Source of the DNA: Actinomyces wuliandei
Lineage (GTDB): Bacteria; Actinomycetota; Actinomycetes; Actinomycetales; Actinomycetaceae
Assembly: GCF_004010955.1 (NCBI RefSeq)
Contig: NZ_CP025227.1
Location: forward strand, 1,240,001-1,304,000
Reading direction: 5' to 3'
DNA: 64,000 nt
Shown here: in pieces, positions 52,631 through 64,000 of the stretch
Numbering within the stretch: position 1 is the stretch's first letter
Layout of the letters: every line of letters begins with the position of its first letter
Made by a program: the position numbers and the translations under genes
The notes under the pieces: model-generated
Databases searched by the model: none
Told to the model about the DNA's origin: nothing
Seen by the model: only the letters and a program-made list of their open reading frames with translations

Positions 52631-54778
52631 GTGCGTGACACCGCAGATCGTGGCAGGAGGGGGCGGCCCGGGCCTGACCCCTCTGTGTGGGCTCCGGGTG
52701 GGTCCTCCGGCTCCCGGGCCTGGGCTGGCTCGGCCGCCCTGTCCGTGACGGGCTACGCCCCCGACGCGGTCCTTGCCGCTGCCGCTGCCGCAGGTGCGGC
52801 AGCCTCCTCGCTGGCTACGGGAGCCGCCCTGGTGTGCGTGGTCCTCCTCCTGATCGTGGCTGCCTCCTACCGGCAGGCCGTCCACGTCGAGGGGCGGGGG
52901 GGTGGCTATGTCGGCCACGGAGCCGTGGCCTCCCGCCTGGGGGAGTGGCCAGGGCTGGTGACGGCCTCTGCCCTGCTGACCTCCCACGTCCTGGCCGTGG
53001 CCGTGTGCACGGCCACGGCCGCGTCCTACCTGGCGGTGGCAGCACCCCGTCTGGCACCTGTCACGGTGCAGGTCGCGGTGGTGGGGGCAGCAGGCCTGGC
53101 GCTTGCCGTCCTGGGGGCTGGCAGACAGGTCGGCAGGGGGCTGACCCGCCTTGTCCGGGTGTGTGTACCTGTGTACGCGGCAGCTCTCGGTACCGTGGTG
53201 GCGGCTGGCCTGGCCCAGGAGCTCACTGGCAGGCTGGACCGGGCCGACTCCGCCGTCCTGGAGGTCCTGCCTGCGGCAGGGGGGCAGTACTGGCAGCAGG
53301 GTCTGCCGCCCCTGGTAGTGCTCCTCCTGGTGGCGGGGGCGCTGGCGGGCGGTTCTGCTGTCCTGACCGGGGCGGGGACGGTCGTCGACGGTGGTTCCCT
53401 CCGCAGTGGTCCTCTCGGCGGCGGCCCTGACCGCTCCCGGCGTGGCGGGCGGGATACCGGGCAGGACGCCAAGTGGGATGCCAGGTGGGACACCGCCTCC
53501 GGCGTTGTCCTGTTGGCGGTCGGCGCCGCCCTGGTGGCAGCCACCGTCCACCTGGCCGGTGCGGTCGGTGCGCGGGTCGTGGAGGACCCGGCGGGGCAGC
53601 TGCTGCGTGACGGCCAGCCCGTGGGGGAGGGGTACCTCCAGCTGCCTGCCAGTGTGCAGGTGGCTCGCGCTGTCTTCCCCGGCGCCCCCCTCGTCTCCTA
53701 CCTGGTGGTGGTCACCACCGTGGTTCTGGTGCTGCTTGTCGGCGCTGCGGTCCTCACCCGCCTGCCTGTGCTCGCCGCCGTACTGGGCAGGGACCACCTG
53801 CTCCCGCACAGGATGTGCCAGCTAGGGGACCGGCGTGTCCGCCTGTGGTGCGTCATGGTGGCCTGGCTGGGAGCCGCTGTCCTCCTGGTCGCCGCTGGTG
53901 GCTCGGTCACGCGCCTCGTCCCGCTCTACGTGCTGACGACGTCGGTCTGCCTGACCATGGTCCAGGTGGGCATGGTGCGTCACTGGTCGTACTGGCTGGC
54001 CCGGGCCACCGATCCTCGCGCGCGTCAGCGCATGCGGCGCTCCCGCGTGCTCAATGCCACGGGTGCGGCGGTGACCGGGGTGGTCCTGGCCTGCGTCCTG
54101 GTCACCTGGACGACCCGGGGCGCCTGGCTCGTCCTGGCCGCCCTGGTAGCCGTGTGTCTGGTCATGCGCGCGACCTCGCGCTACTACCGCCGTGTCAGCG
54201 CGCAGACGTCGGTCAGCGGGCTCCAGGACGTGGAGGTCCTGCCCGCCCAGGTGCGCGCGGTGGTCCTGGCCTCCCGGTTCCACCAGCTCACCGTGCGCGC
54301 CCTGACCTACGCCCGCTCCACCCACCCGGCCTCCGTCGAGGTGCTCACGGTCGACATGGGCGACGGCTCGGTCGAGCGCCTCGTGGAGACCTGGGAGGAG
54401 GCCGGTGTCGCCGTCCCCCTGACTGTCCTGGGCTCGCCGAGCCTGGAGGTGGTTCCGCCCGTGGTGTCCTACATACGCTCCCTGCGCAGCGACGCCCCCC
54501 AGGACCTGGTCGTGGTGTTCCTGCCCGAGCACCTGGTGAGCCGCTGGTGGGAGCGGGTGCTCCTCAGCTCGACCACCACGCGTCTGGGGGCCGCTCTGAG
54601 GCGTGTCCCCGGTGTGGTCGTGGCCTCCGTCCCCTGGAGGCTGGCTGCGCCCGGTCAGCCCTGGCGGGGCGGCTGGGGTGGCCAGGACGCCACCGGGGGA
54701 GCCGAGGACGTCATGGACGCTGACGTCGCTGCCCGCCGGGCCTCCCGGAGGCGCCGGGGACAGGGCGGGCCGGGCTGA
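52631..54778 (+). CDS. APC-superfamily amino acid/cation permease
   Basis: A 715-residue permease. The N-terminal part, with about eleven to twelve spans (for example DAVLAAAAAAGAAASSLATG, VTVQVAVVGAAGLALAVLGA, LVVVTTVVLVLLVGAAVLT), follows the LeuT-like APC fold, with GGYVGHGAVASRLG in the first helical hairpin. It is followed by a cytosolic domain of about 200 residues (QVRAVVLASRFHQLTVRALTYARS onward) resembling the regulatory tail of KimA-like permeases. Its position beside two TrkA genes suggests potassium uptake, but this is inference. It is followed 72 nt later by the RNA methyltransferase gene. Confidence 0.87.
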   Translation: MRDTADRGRRGRPGPDPSVWAPGGSSGSRAWAGSAALSVTGYAPDAVLAAAAAAGAAASSLATGAALVCVVLLLIVAASYRQAVHVEGRGGGYVGHGAVASRLGEWPGLVTASALLTSHVLAVAVCTATAASYLAVAAPRLAPVTVQVAVVGAAGLALAVLGAGRQVGRGLTRLVRVCVPVYAAALGTVVAAGLAQELTGRLDRADSAVLEVLPAAGGQYWQQGLPPLVVLLLVAGALAGGSAVLTGAGTVVDGGSLRSGPLGGGPDRSRRGGRDTGQDAKWDARWDTASGVVLLAVGAALVAATVHLAGAVGARVVEDPAGQLLRDGQPVGEGYLQLPASVQVARAVFPGAPLVSYLVVVTTVVLVLLVGAAVLTRLPVLAAVLGRDHLLPHRMCQLGDRRVRLWCVMVAWLGAAVLLVAAGGSVTRLVPLYVLTTSVCLTMVQVGMVRHWSYWLARATDPRARQRMRRSRVLNATGAAVTGVVLACVLVTWTTRGAWLVLAALVAVCLVMRATSRYYRRVSAQTSVSGLQDVEVLPAQVRAVVLASRFHQLTVRALTYARSTHPASVEVLTVDMGDGSVERLVETWEEAGVAVPLTVLGSPSLEVVPPVVSYIRSLRSDAPQDLVVVFLPEHLVSRWWERVLLSSTTTRLGAALRRVPGVVVASVPWRLAAPGQPWRGGWGGQDATGGAEDVMDADVAARRASRRRRGQGGPG

Positions 54779-54850
54779 GCCCGTGACCGTGGCTGCCCCT
54801 GCGTACCCTTACTGCCTGTCAGGAACTACCAGGACAACCAGGAGCACCAC

Positions 54851-56419
54851 GTGACCCCCCGCCGCACCCCTTCCGTACCCGGTGTACCCGACCGCCCCCA
54901 CTCCGGGGGTCGTGGCCGCCGTGGCCGTCGTGGCCGCCCAGGAGGCTCCAGGGTGGTCCGTCCCCCTGAGCCCGCCGGGAGGGGACGGTCGAGCGGGACC
55001 GGGCTGCCAGGACGACCAGGGCTGGGGGACCAGGAGGAGGACATGCTCCTCAGGGTCACCGCTCCCGCCCACGGGGGCCACTGCGTGGCACGTCCCGTGG
55101 ACGAGCCCTCGGGCCGGGTGGTGTTTGTCCGCCACACCCTGCCGGGGGAGACGGTCCGCGCCCGGGTGGTGCAGCGGACGTCGAGGGTCTGGAGGGCCGA
55201 CGTCGTGGAGGTCCTCGAGCCCTCTCCGGACCGGGTGGACTCTGTGTGGCCTGAGGCCGGCCCCTTCGGGGTCGGCGGGGGCGAGCTGGCCCACGTCTGC
55301 CTGCCCGCCCAGCGCGTGTGGAAGCAGTGGGTGCTGGCTGACTGCCTGCGGCGTGTTGGCGGGCCGCAGGTGGCCGAGGCGGTGGCTGCCCTGCCCGGCG
55401 CTGCCGCCTCCGGGGGTGTTGCCGTGGAGGCGTTGCTGACGCAGGCGAGCCGGGGCGCGGACCCGTCCCGGGAGGAGCCCGTGCGGGGCACAGGTACCCG
55501 GACCCGGGTCACCCTGGAGGTGGGTGAGGAGGGCCAGGTCGGGATGCACGCCTTCCGCTCCCACCAGGTCCTTCCTCTCAGGACCCTGCCCCTGGCGGTC
55601 GCCCCCCTCCAGGAGCTGGGCCTGCTGGAGGAGCCGCGCTGGCGCAGCCGCTACCGTCCAGGTGGGCGCGTCAGGGCTGTGGCTCCGAGCCGGGGAGAGC
55701 CCGTCGTCCTCCTGGACGGCCAGGTGCTCACGGCTGCGGCACGTCCTGCGGGCAGGCCACGTGTGGAGGAGGTTGTCGACGCCACCGGCCTGGGGTTGGG
55801 AGAGCTGCGGTACCTGATGCACCCCGGGTGCTTCTGGCAGGTGCACGTGGACGCGCCCACGGTCCTGGTGGACCGGGTGGTGCGTGCGGCCCTGGGCGGG
55901 TCCCCTGGCGGCACGCGTCCCGGGGACCACACCCGGACGCGGCTGGACCCGGGCCCCGCCCGCGGGCAGCGGGTCCTGGAGCTCTACTCAGGCTCGGGCC
56001 TGCTCACGCTCCCTCTGGCGATGCTTGTCGGCTCCTCGGGGCAGGTCCACTCCCTGGAGGGGGACGCCCAGGCCGTCAGGGACGCACGCCGCAACCTGCG
56101 CGGCTGCCGCTGGACCCGGGTGGCTGACGGCAGGGTGACACCCCGCACGGTGTCGGCGGCGGGGACCGCCTTCGACGGGGCCGGGCCTGACGTCGTCGTC
56201 CTGGACCCTCCGCGACAGGGCGCCGGTCGCCAGGTGGTCCAGGCGGTTGCCGGGCTGGGGCCTGGGCGTGTCGTGCTGGTGGCCTGCGACCCGGCAGCCC
56301 TGGCCCGCGACCTGGCGGTCCTCCTCGGGTCGGGCTACCGCCTGGAGGCGCTGAGCGCGCTGGACGCGTTTCCCCACACCCACCACCTTGAGGCCGTGGC
56401 GGTGCTGGTCCGCGGCTGA
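54851..56419 (+). CDS. TRAM-domain RNA (uracil-5)-methyltransferase
   Basis: A class I SAM-dependent methyltransferase of the TrmA/RlmC/RlmD family (m5U in rRNA or tRNA), 522 residues. An Arg/Gly-rich basic tail (about residues 1-55) precedes a TRAM domain (LLRVTAPAHGGHCVAR, FVRHTLPGETVRARVV). The family's Fe-S cysteines are not obvious. The SAM site is VLELYSGSGLLTLPLA, substrate motif VVVLDPPRQGAGR, and the catalytic Cys479 lies in LVACDPAALARD. The conserved general-base region is DAFPHTHHLEAVA. The GTG start has CAGGAG upstream. This TrkA-APC-methyltransferase order is common in actinobacteria. Confidence 0.92.
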   Translation: MTPRRTPSVPGVPDRPHSGGRGRRGRRGRPGGSRVVRPPEPAGRGRSSGTGLPGRPGLGDQEEDMLLRVTAPAHGGHCVARPVDEPSGRVVFVRHTLPGETVRARVVQRTSRVWRADVVEVLEPSPDRVDSVWPEAGPFGVGGGELAHVCLPAQRVWKQWVLADCLRRVGGPQVAEAVAALPGAAASGGVAVEALLTQASRGADPSREEPVRGTGTRTRVTLEVGEEGQVGMHAFRSHQVLPLRTLPLAVAPLQELGLLEEPRWRSRYRPGGRVRAVAPSRGEPVVLLDGQVLTAAARPAGRPRVEEVVDATGLGLGELRYLMHPGCFWQVHVDAPTVLVDRVVRAALGGSPGGTRPGDHTRTRLDPGPARGQRVLELYSGSGLLTLPLAMLVGSSGQVHSLEGDAQAVRDARRNLRGCRWTRVADGRVTPRTVSAAGTAFDGAGPDVVVLDPPRQGAGRQVVQAVAGLGPGRVVLVACDPAALARDLAVLLGSGYRLEALSALDAFPHTHHLEAVAVLVRG

Positions 56420-56459
56420 GCACGGACTGAGCACGGACTGATCCCGGACTGAGCACAGC
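56416..56459 (+). repeat. Four tandem copies of an 11-bp unit at the end of the methyltransferase gene
   Basis: CTGAGCACGGA is repeated four times (third and fourth copies diverge) starting inside the stop codon. Confidence 0.7.
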
Positions 56460-56794
56460 CGGGCGCGGGAGCCGGTCGCAGGACCGCACCTGTGCCTGCG
56501 GCCCTGCTCTGCTCGTGTTGCGTACGGCTGCCGTGACGTAAATGGGTGGTGACTGTCCCTCCGGGGTTGGGCGGTGGAGGTGCGGTGGCAGCAGCGCGGG
56601 CAGTGCGATGACGCTGCGATGATGCTGCGATGGCGGGGTGCTGCGAGGGCGCTGGCGGTGGCGGCCGCGCCTGTTGACGGCAGGTGACACGACCTCCGCT
56701 AGCGTCGGCTCCTAGCAGCCTCGTCGTACCGCCTCTCCGCTGCCTGTCCCAGCTGTCCGTGGCGGTGCGGACCATCACGATAGGAGCAACACTC
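56420..56794. other. 375-nt region upstream of acnA
   Basis: Contains the 11-bp tandem repeats, a GCTGCGATGA-like repeat near 56605-56635, and a possible promoter with TTGACG (56674-56679) and TAGCGT (56700-56705), whose 20-bp spacing is long. No gene seen. Confidence 0.45.
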
Positions 56795-59467
<2,673 letters not shown>

Positions 59468-59687
59468 CGGGCTGCCCCTGCTCTCGCGCTCCTCCTGTCG
59501 GCGCCCTCTGGGTGTTTTGGGGGAGCCCGAGTTCCACAGGCGGAGGTCGTGACGGGTCCTGCCTGTGGTTGTCCACGTGCTGCCTGCAGGCTCGTGGTGA
59601 CGTCAGGGTCGGCACATCACGATGGCGGGCAGGCGGCACGTCGGCGTGGTCGGCGCGCTGGTGGTCTCATTGCGAGGGAGGCAGGCA

Positions 59688-60269
59688 GTGACCGATCTGT
59701 GGGCTATCACGGGGTTCACCCCCGACGGTGACGTGGACGACGCAGGAGGGACGGAGCCATGGGGCGAGGACAGCATGGTTCCTGCCCCGGAACAGGTTCC
59801 TGCCTCGGAACAGGATGTCGCCGGTGGGCCGGAGCGCCTGGTCGTGAGGAGGGAGACGCAGTTTCCCGGGGACACTGGGTTCTCTGGGAACCCTGAGTTT
59901 TCTGGGGGTACCGACTTTTCTGAGGGCATCAGGGACGGGCGAGGTGCTGAAGATCCAGAGGTGACGCGAGCGGTCACGGCTCCGTGGGTGCGAGGTAGGC
60001 GGCGTCGTGCGGGCACGGGAACGGGCGCAGAGTCGGGCCTGTCGCAGGTTGTGGCCGGGAACATCCGCCTGGAGGCGGCCCGGGTGGGTGTCACTCAGGC
60101 GGAGCTGGCCCGCTTCCTGGGGATGTCCCGCTCGGCGGTCTCGCTGAGGTTCACCGAGCGGGTTGACTGGCGTGTCGGTGAGGTAGGGCGGGTTGCCTGG
60201 TACCTCAATCTTCCGGTGACGGACCTGTTCGTGAGGCCCAGGGGAGCCCACAGAGACTTTTCCTGGTGA
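59688..60269 (+). CDS. HTH (XRE-like) DNA-binding protein
   Basis: A 193-residue protein. The first 120 residues are low-complexity (Glu/Gly/Pro-rich, with imprecise PGDTGFSG/PEFSGG repeats). The C-terminus (about 125-190) has a lambda-repressor-like helix-turn-helix: VVAGNIRLEAARVGVTQAELARFLGMSRSAVSLRF, then ending VTDLFVRP. This resembles phage or mobile-element regulators. GTG 59688 with GAGGGAGG upstream is preferred; the frame opens at 59622. It marks the beginning of an accessory stretch of decayed genes. Confidence 0.65.
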   Translation: MTDLWAITGFTPDGDVDDAGGTEPWGEDSMVPAPEQVPASEQDVAGGPERLVVRRETQFPGDTGFSGNPEFSGGTDFSEGIRDGRGAEDPEVTRAVTAPWVRGRRRRAGTGTGAESGLSQVVAGNIRLEAARVGVTQAELARFLGMSRSAVSLRFTERVDWRVGEVGRVAWYLNLPVTDLFVRPRGAHRDFSW

Positions 60270-60875
60270 GACGGCTAAAAGAGTGTCCCTGGTGAGAGGT
60301 GGCGCTTTTCCCAGTGGGGCGGTGCGCGGCGTGAGTCAAGGACTGCTGGCCGGACAGTGCCTCGCCAGTGTCTACCCGGTTGTCTACCCGGTCCTGCGGA
60401 GCCTGCCGAGGCATGCTTCTGGCGTGGGTGCGCGACTGCGACCGCGCGGTGGGCGAGGTTCTCGCCATACCGGCCTCGGGACGCTCGTTTTATGTGATAT
60501 GTCACATTGTCCTGCGTGAGGCGGGGTATCTGTTGCAGTAGTTCCATCTCGGCGAGAGTTGCGCGAGGTGGACGGGTGCGACTCACACCAGGCTGGCAGG
60601 CGTCCACGAGGACGGGAGCCGTGCCATCCCACCTCAACCTGGGCAGGTGACATCGGCTCACGCTGTTCCGTCCCAGCGGGACTGTCTCCACCCAAGCGTT
60701 AACTGCGCTACCCAGGGTCGCGCCGCTTCTCCCTACCTGACATGGCGCAAACGGGTGTATGCCCCAGGCTGTCAGCGCTTGGCGCTTCTGACGCCTGCTC
60801 CGCAAACCTGCGCTCGTCAGCCGTGACCGAGCGGCTGGCTGGCTGTGTGGCCGAGACCGGAGGCGACTGTGCGGC
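60270..60875. other. 606-nt region without a convincing gene
   Basis: Mostly non-coding by eye. A 42-residue frame (60413-60541) has coding-like character but no recognised family. Inside it lies ATGTGATATGTCACAT (60492-60507), arms of 6 around 4 nt. GC content dips here relative to the core genome. Confidence 0.4.
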
Positions 60876-61471
60876 GCGAGGATCACCCTGCTTGGACGCT
60901 GCGGCCCTGGCCCGGTCATCCTCGTGGAGGCATTGATGTCAGCGGCCGCTGCGGTGATCGTCGCCGGACGCCGCCCCGATCTTGTCTCGGGGCTGGTGCT
61001 CATCGCTCCCTTTCTCCAGGGACCTGCCGGTCTGCGTGGCCTCCTGGCTCGGCTGCTTCTGCGACTGGCCCTCCTGCGTCCCTGGGGGCCAGCCTTCTGG
61101 AGGATCTACTCGACCTCCCCTGTGGCCGGGGCTGCCGGAGGCGCGGCAGCGAACAGTCCGCCTTGCCCGCCTTCTGGTTCGCCCCGGACGCTGGCAGGCC
61201 TTCCAGCGCACCACCAGGACCGACCACCGAGCTGTTGCCCCCTGGTTGCCGCAGGTCACCTGCCCCGCCCTCATTGTCATGGGCAACGAGGATCCTGACT
61301 GGAAGGACCCTTCCGTAGAGGTCGGCTGGGCGGCTGGTGCTGTTGGAGCCGCAGGGAACGACGTCGAGGTCCTCATGGTTCCCCAGGCGGGTCACGCGCC
61401 GATGCTGGAGCGCCCGCAGTTGGTGGCCCACGGCAGCGATAGGCTTCATCCGCTCACTGGCACCAGCGTGA
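60876..61471 (+). pseudogene. Decayed alpha/beta hydrolase
   Basis: Sequence typical of an alpha/beta hydrolase is spread over three frames: VILVEALMSAAAAVIVAGRR and LVSGLVLIAPF in one frame (60876 to about 61125), PQVTCPALIVMGNEDPDW and VEVLMVPQAGHAPMLERPQL in the next, and GFIRSLAPA before TGA 61469-61471 in the third. At the nucleophile elbow the family's GHSM-type motif reads EALM, so even the catalytic Ser appears lost. The N-terminal third is missing. There are at least two frameshifts. Confidence 0.75.
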
Positions 61472-61556
61472 GATCAGAGCCGACTCACCGCGCATTCTCG
61501 TTTCAAGCGCCGTGACTCAGCGTCGAAAAAATGCGGTTCCACTTCATCAGGATATA

Positions 61557-62591
61557 TTATACCGAGTAGTCCGAGTCCAGTTGGAGCCCCATGCTTCTGA
61601 ACTCGGTGTCGCCGGTGATGGTCGCCAGGGTCTGCAGCAGGAGGGCGACGCCACGGTGGTAGCTTTCAGGAGCCCAGTTATTGCTTGTGCAGTAGTCGGA
61701 GGCGCAGTAGTATGAGATGCCTCCGGGTACGCGCCACCGTGTGTAGGTGGATTTAAGCGTGTTCGCAGCCTGGGAAAACAAGCGGGACACGTCAAGGTCG
61801 TCTGTGGCCTGAGCATATTGCGCCAGACCTAGCATGGCGTAGATATGCCCATTTATAACGTATAGTGGGTCTGTGTCCCTAGAGTATTCCTCAAGCCATG
61901 TCAACCCTTCTGAATCTGTGATGGTGACACGGGGTCCGTTCTCGGACGCGAAGAACGAGTTACGGATCTGCTCGGCATTTGTGATCCAGTCCTGGTCTGG
62001 AGCGTGCCTGGCCGGTCGTGTGCACAGGGCTAGGGTCATGCCCTGTGCCATCCCTGAGTGCCAGGGTGCGTGTAGAGTGATGGCAGGGTCGCCGTGTGGC
62101 GCGTAGCCGAAGGGGTGTGGCAGCCAGCATTGGTCGCTGACGATGTGCGCACACCTTCTATTAGCCGTTGTGCGGTGGCGGCTGAGCGCCGCCAGTACTC
62201 GTCGTTACCGGTTATATCGTATGCGCTCAACGCCCGCAATGCGTGCCAGCACTACGGTGTGGGATGGTAGACGTCGCTGCCGACGTCTTCTACTGGCGTC
62301 GTCAGCGCGCCCTGGTCATTTACTTGTGGCCCGTCTGCGTTGTTTTCAGGGGTGCGTACCTGTCGATAATGTTCTGACTGAGTCCGAAAGGGTCGTAGAC
62401 TCCGCCCAAGTCTATCGGATAAGTCTCTCCAAGGAGTCTATCGAGTAAATTTATTCGAGAACTTGTGATGCTGTGGTCGTCGTCGGGGGGTCTGCTGCCT
62501 GCGGCTCCGATGCTGAGCAACCCACAAGAACTGCCCCCAGGGTGGCGGTAGTGGCGAGCAAGTAGTTGCGGTGTGACGGATGCGAACTCAT
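61557..62591 (-). pseudogene. Broken lipoprotein with a D-glucuronyl C5-epimerase-like domain
   Basis: Minus-strand gene in pieces. From ATG 62591 comes an intact lipoprotein signal (MSSHPSHRNYLL, then ATTATLGAVLVGC, lipobox L-V-G-C) running into a stop after about 45 residues. The next frame continues INLLDRLLGETYPIDLGGVYDPF. A further frame, with an in-frame TAG, gives LRALSAYDITGNDEYWRRSA. After another shift, DQCWLPHPFGYAPHGD and HAPWHSGMAQGMTLAL lead into DPLYVINGHIYAMLGLAQYA and YHRGVALLLQTLATITGDTE. These last segments match the C-terminal domain of D-glucuronyl C5-epimerases. The DNA is clearly more AT-rich than its surroundings, suggesting acquisition and later decay. Confidence 0.7.
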
Positions 62592-62677
62592 TGAGCTGGG
62601 CGTCATCTGTATCTATTTTAACGTTCTTGCTAGTGGTTGGCTGCTGGTATCGATGGCTTGACTGGGCGCAGACGTTG

Positions 62678-63334
62678 TCAGGTGGTGGGTACGCCCAGGC
62701 CCTCGACCACCTCGGCACCTGGCAGGGCGGCGAGCAGGGCGCCGGGGACCAGCAGCTTGGAGCCGCGCAGGCCCGAGCCGATGAGCACCGTGGGGCGTGA
62801 CGCGACGACGGCGTCGATGAGCAACCTCCAGTGGCTGGGCAGGCCCACTGGCGTGATCCCGCCGTAGGCCATGCCGGACAGGTCGGTCGCCCGGTCCATG
62901 GGCAGGAAGGAGGCCTTGCGCACGTCCAGGCGCCTCTTGACCACGTGGTTGACGTCGGCGAGGTCAGTGGCGCGCACCACGCAGGCCGCAGCCCTCTCCT
63001 CCCCCTGCCGCTTGCCCGCCACCAGCACGCAGTTCCCGGTAGCGTGCGGGTCCAGCAGGTAGCGCGCGTTGAGCACGTCAGTGTCGGACAAGGCCGGGTC
63101 GATAGGGACCACCCGAGCCTGGCGAGCCAGGTCGGCGCGGGTCGTCCCGGCGTCCTCGTCTTCTCTGGGGTGGCTGCCCGTGCTGCTCCCGGCGCTTGTG
63201 GTTCCGGCGTCAGAGGCCGCCAGTTCGCGCAGCGCTGCCGCCACCGGGCCAGCCAGGAGGTCTGTGCGCTCCAGGGCGCTGAGCCACCCGGGGTCCGTGG
63301 CAAAGACCTCCTCGGGGTCACGCAGCTCGCTCAT
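62678..63334 (-). CDS. YbaK/EbsC-type aminoacyl-tRNA deacylase
   Basis: A 218-residue trans-editing-like protein that likely hydrolyses mischarged tRNA (Cys- or Pro-tRNA type). The YbaK fold is visible from about residue 90: GNCVLVAGKRQGEERAAACVV, then KRRLDVRKASFLP (with the catalytic Lys), DLSGMAYGGITPVGLPSHW, LIDAVVASRPTVLIGSGLRG and the C-terminal LGVPTT. Residues about 40-85 are a hydrophilic insert. ATG 63334 is favoured over upstream starts by fold length. Confidence 0.85.
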   Translation of the reverse strand: MSELRDPEEVFATDPGWLSALERTDLLAGPVAAALRELAASDAGTTSAGSSTGSHPREDEDAGTTRADLARQARVVPIDPALSDTDVLNARYLLDPHATGNCVLVAGKRQGEERAAACVVRATDLADVNHVVKRRLDVRKASFLPMDRATDLSGMAYGGITPVGLPSHWRLLIDAVVASRPTVLIGSGLRGSKLLVPGALLAALPGAEVVEGLGVPTT

Positions 63335-63847
63335 AAGGTCCTGCTCCTGTTCTGCCCATGTGTGGCCAGGTTCCAGCCTCCGGCTGGGTTGCCTGAGACA
63401 GCCCACACCCTAGTCTGCGGTTCCCGGTCGCTCCAGCCTCTTTCCTGCCCCCTCGTTTCCTGCCCCCTCGTTTCCTGTCCACATCGTCTGGGCCGCCGCC
63501 TGTCACCCGTCACTACCGCTGCTCGGACCCTCTCCTGGTGTGCCTCTTCTGGTACCTCTCAGAGGGGCCGGGAGGTGGTTCAGAAGGCCTGGCTCGTGCC
63601 GGGGCCGCCTACCTCCCGGAAGCGCCAGGATCTGGGCTGGAGCCGGAATAGGGGAGCAGTGCGGGACGTTCGGCCTAGCGCACGTCCAGCGCTCCTGCTG
63701 CCTGGGCACACGCGTACATCGCCAGTGCCCGCGCGTGCTGGCCTGGTGTCAGCGTGGTGACCCGGCTGCTTGGAGCGCCCCTGACGGCAGCAGCACAGAA
63801 TAACCGCGATATATGCCGCGATGAGCACGACTCGAGGAGAAGACCTC
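63335..63847. other. 513-nt intergenic region
   Basis: Holds the 15-bp tandem repeats (63441-63480), a 9-bp inverted repeat (63568-63576 with 63611-63619) and an AT-rich patch at 63800-63815 (CGCGATATAT) that may carry the promoter of the flavoprotein gene. No gene seen. Confidence 0.45.
63441..63480 (+). repeat. 15-bp tandem repeat, about 2.7 copies
   Basis: TTTCCTGCCCCCTCG occurs twice in tandem, followed by TTTCCTGTCC. Confidence 0.8.
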
Positions 63848-64000
63848 ATGACGCAGCAGAGCCAGCCTGCCTGTCCCCAGGACACCAGCGACACCGCCTC
63901 CGTGTCCCAGGACGTTGGCACTGAGGAGGTCGACCTCCTTGTGGTCGGCGGGGGCAAGGCAGGCAAGTCCCTGGCGATGGCCCGGGCTAAGGCGGGCGAC
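63848..64000 (+). CDS. FAD/NAD(P)-dependent oxidoreductase, N-terminus only
   Basis: The first 51 residues are visible. After a 25-residue Ser/Gln/Thr-rich start comes VDLLVVGGGKAGKSLAMARA, a dinucleotide-binding loop (GGGKAG). This is typical of pyridine-nucleotide-disulfide oxidoreductases such as dihydrolipoamide dehydrogenase or mercuric-reductase-like proteins, though the Lys is uncommon. The ATG at 63848 has CGAGGAGAAG upstream. The rest lies beyond the window. Confidence 0.75.
   Translation, partial: MTQQSQPACPQDTSDTASVSQDVGTEEVDLLVVGGGKAGKSLAMARAKAGD

Noticed and set aside
60492..60507. CRP/GlxR-like site ATGTGATATGTCACAT
   Set aside because: The TGTGA and TCACA halves are 4 nt apart, not the 6 nt needed for CRP/GlxR, and no promoter or gene start is close.

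Overview
The window is very GC-rich chromosomal DNA of an actinobacterium, most likely Actinomyces or a close relative in the Actinomycetaceae. This rests on the high-GC third codon positions, frequent GTG starts, actinobacterial marker families (SepH, DUF3710, DUF3159, DUF4193, DUF5998, DUF7455, PknL-type kinase, class II DAHP synthase) and a PPi-type phosphofructokinase. Most of the window is core genome with strongly conserved gene order. No rRNA, tRNA, CRISPR array or intact insertion sequence was seen.

Layout. 0-9.5 kb: a metal-binding lipoprotein with a Zur-like box, glyS, a decayed DUF559-like gene, a YibE/F membrane protein, dusB, a FabI-like reductase, sixA, serB and glgC. 9.7-24 kb: glgA, an ABC ATPase, NfeD with its SPFH partner, a TrmH-type methyltransferase, an EIIBCA PTS permease, an ABC-F protein, an A-type Fe-S carrier, an FKBP lipoprotein, sodA and a receiver-like protein. 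24-34.6 kb: a DnaQ/GIY-YIG nuclease, an acyltransferase, PPi-PFK, the shikimate-entry enzyme, a PknL-like kinase, a polyprenyl synthase and the housekeeping sigma factor. 34.9-37.3 kb: an inserted toxin/immunity cassette. 37.6-59.5 kb: DUF7455, parE, a tandem GNAT protein, parC, DUF5998, a phosphodiesterase, sepH, DUF4193, DUF3710, an OB-fold protein, DUF3159, two TrkA proteins, an APC transporter, a TRAM-type RNA methyltransferase and aconitase. 59.6-62.6 kb: an accessory and decaying stretch with an HTH gene, a broken alpha/beta hydrolase and a broken, AT-richer C5-epimerase-like lipoprotein. 62.7-64 kb: a YbaK-type deacylase and the start of a flavoprotein oxidoreductase.

Two observations stand out. 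First, between rpoD and the DUF7455/parE pair, which usually follow it directly in actinobacteria, sits a gene whose product looks like an Ntox15/Tde-type DNase toxin (HxxD motif kept, SSSIG-type motif) with an unusual proline-rich tail carrying a duplicated module. It is translationally coupled to an upstream GAD-like/DUF1851 (Tdi-type) immunity gene whose frame is broken at a run of seven Gs. The gene order is immunity first, and no delivery domain is visible. Second, the N-terminal part of the housekeeping sigma factor contains about 110 residues that read like the first turn of a right-handed parallel beta-helix (polysaccharide-lyase type) protein, which is unexpected in a sigma-70 factor.

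A third, genome-wide style signal is that many genes have a TAnnnT -10 element ending 5-7 nt before the start codon. This implies that much of this chromosome is transcribed as leaderless mRNA, and it also settles several start-codon choices.
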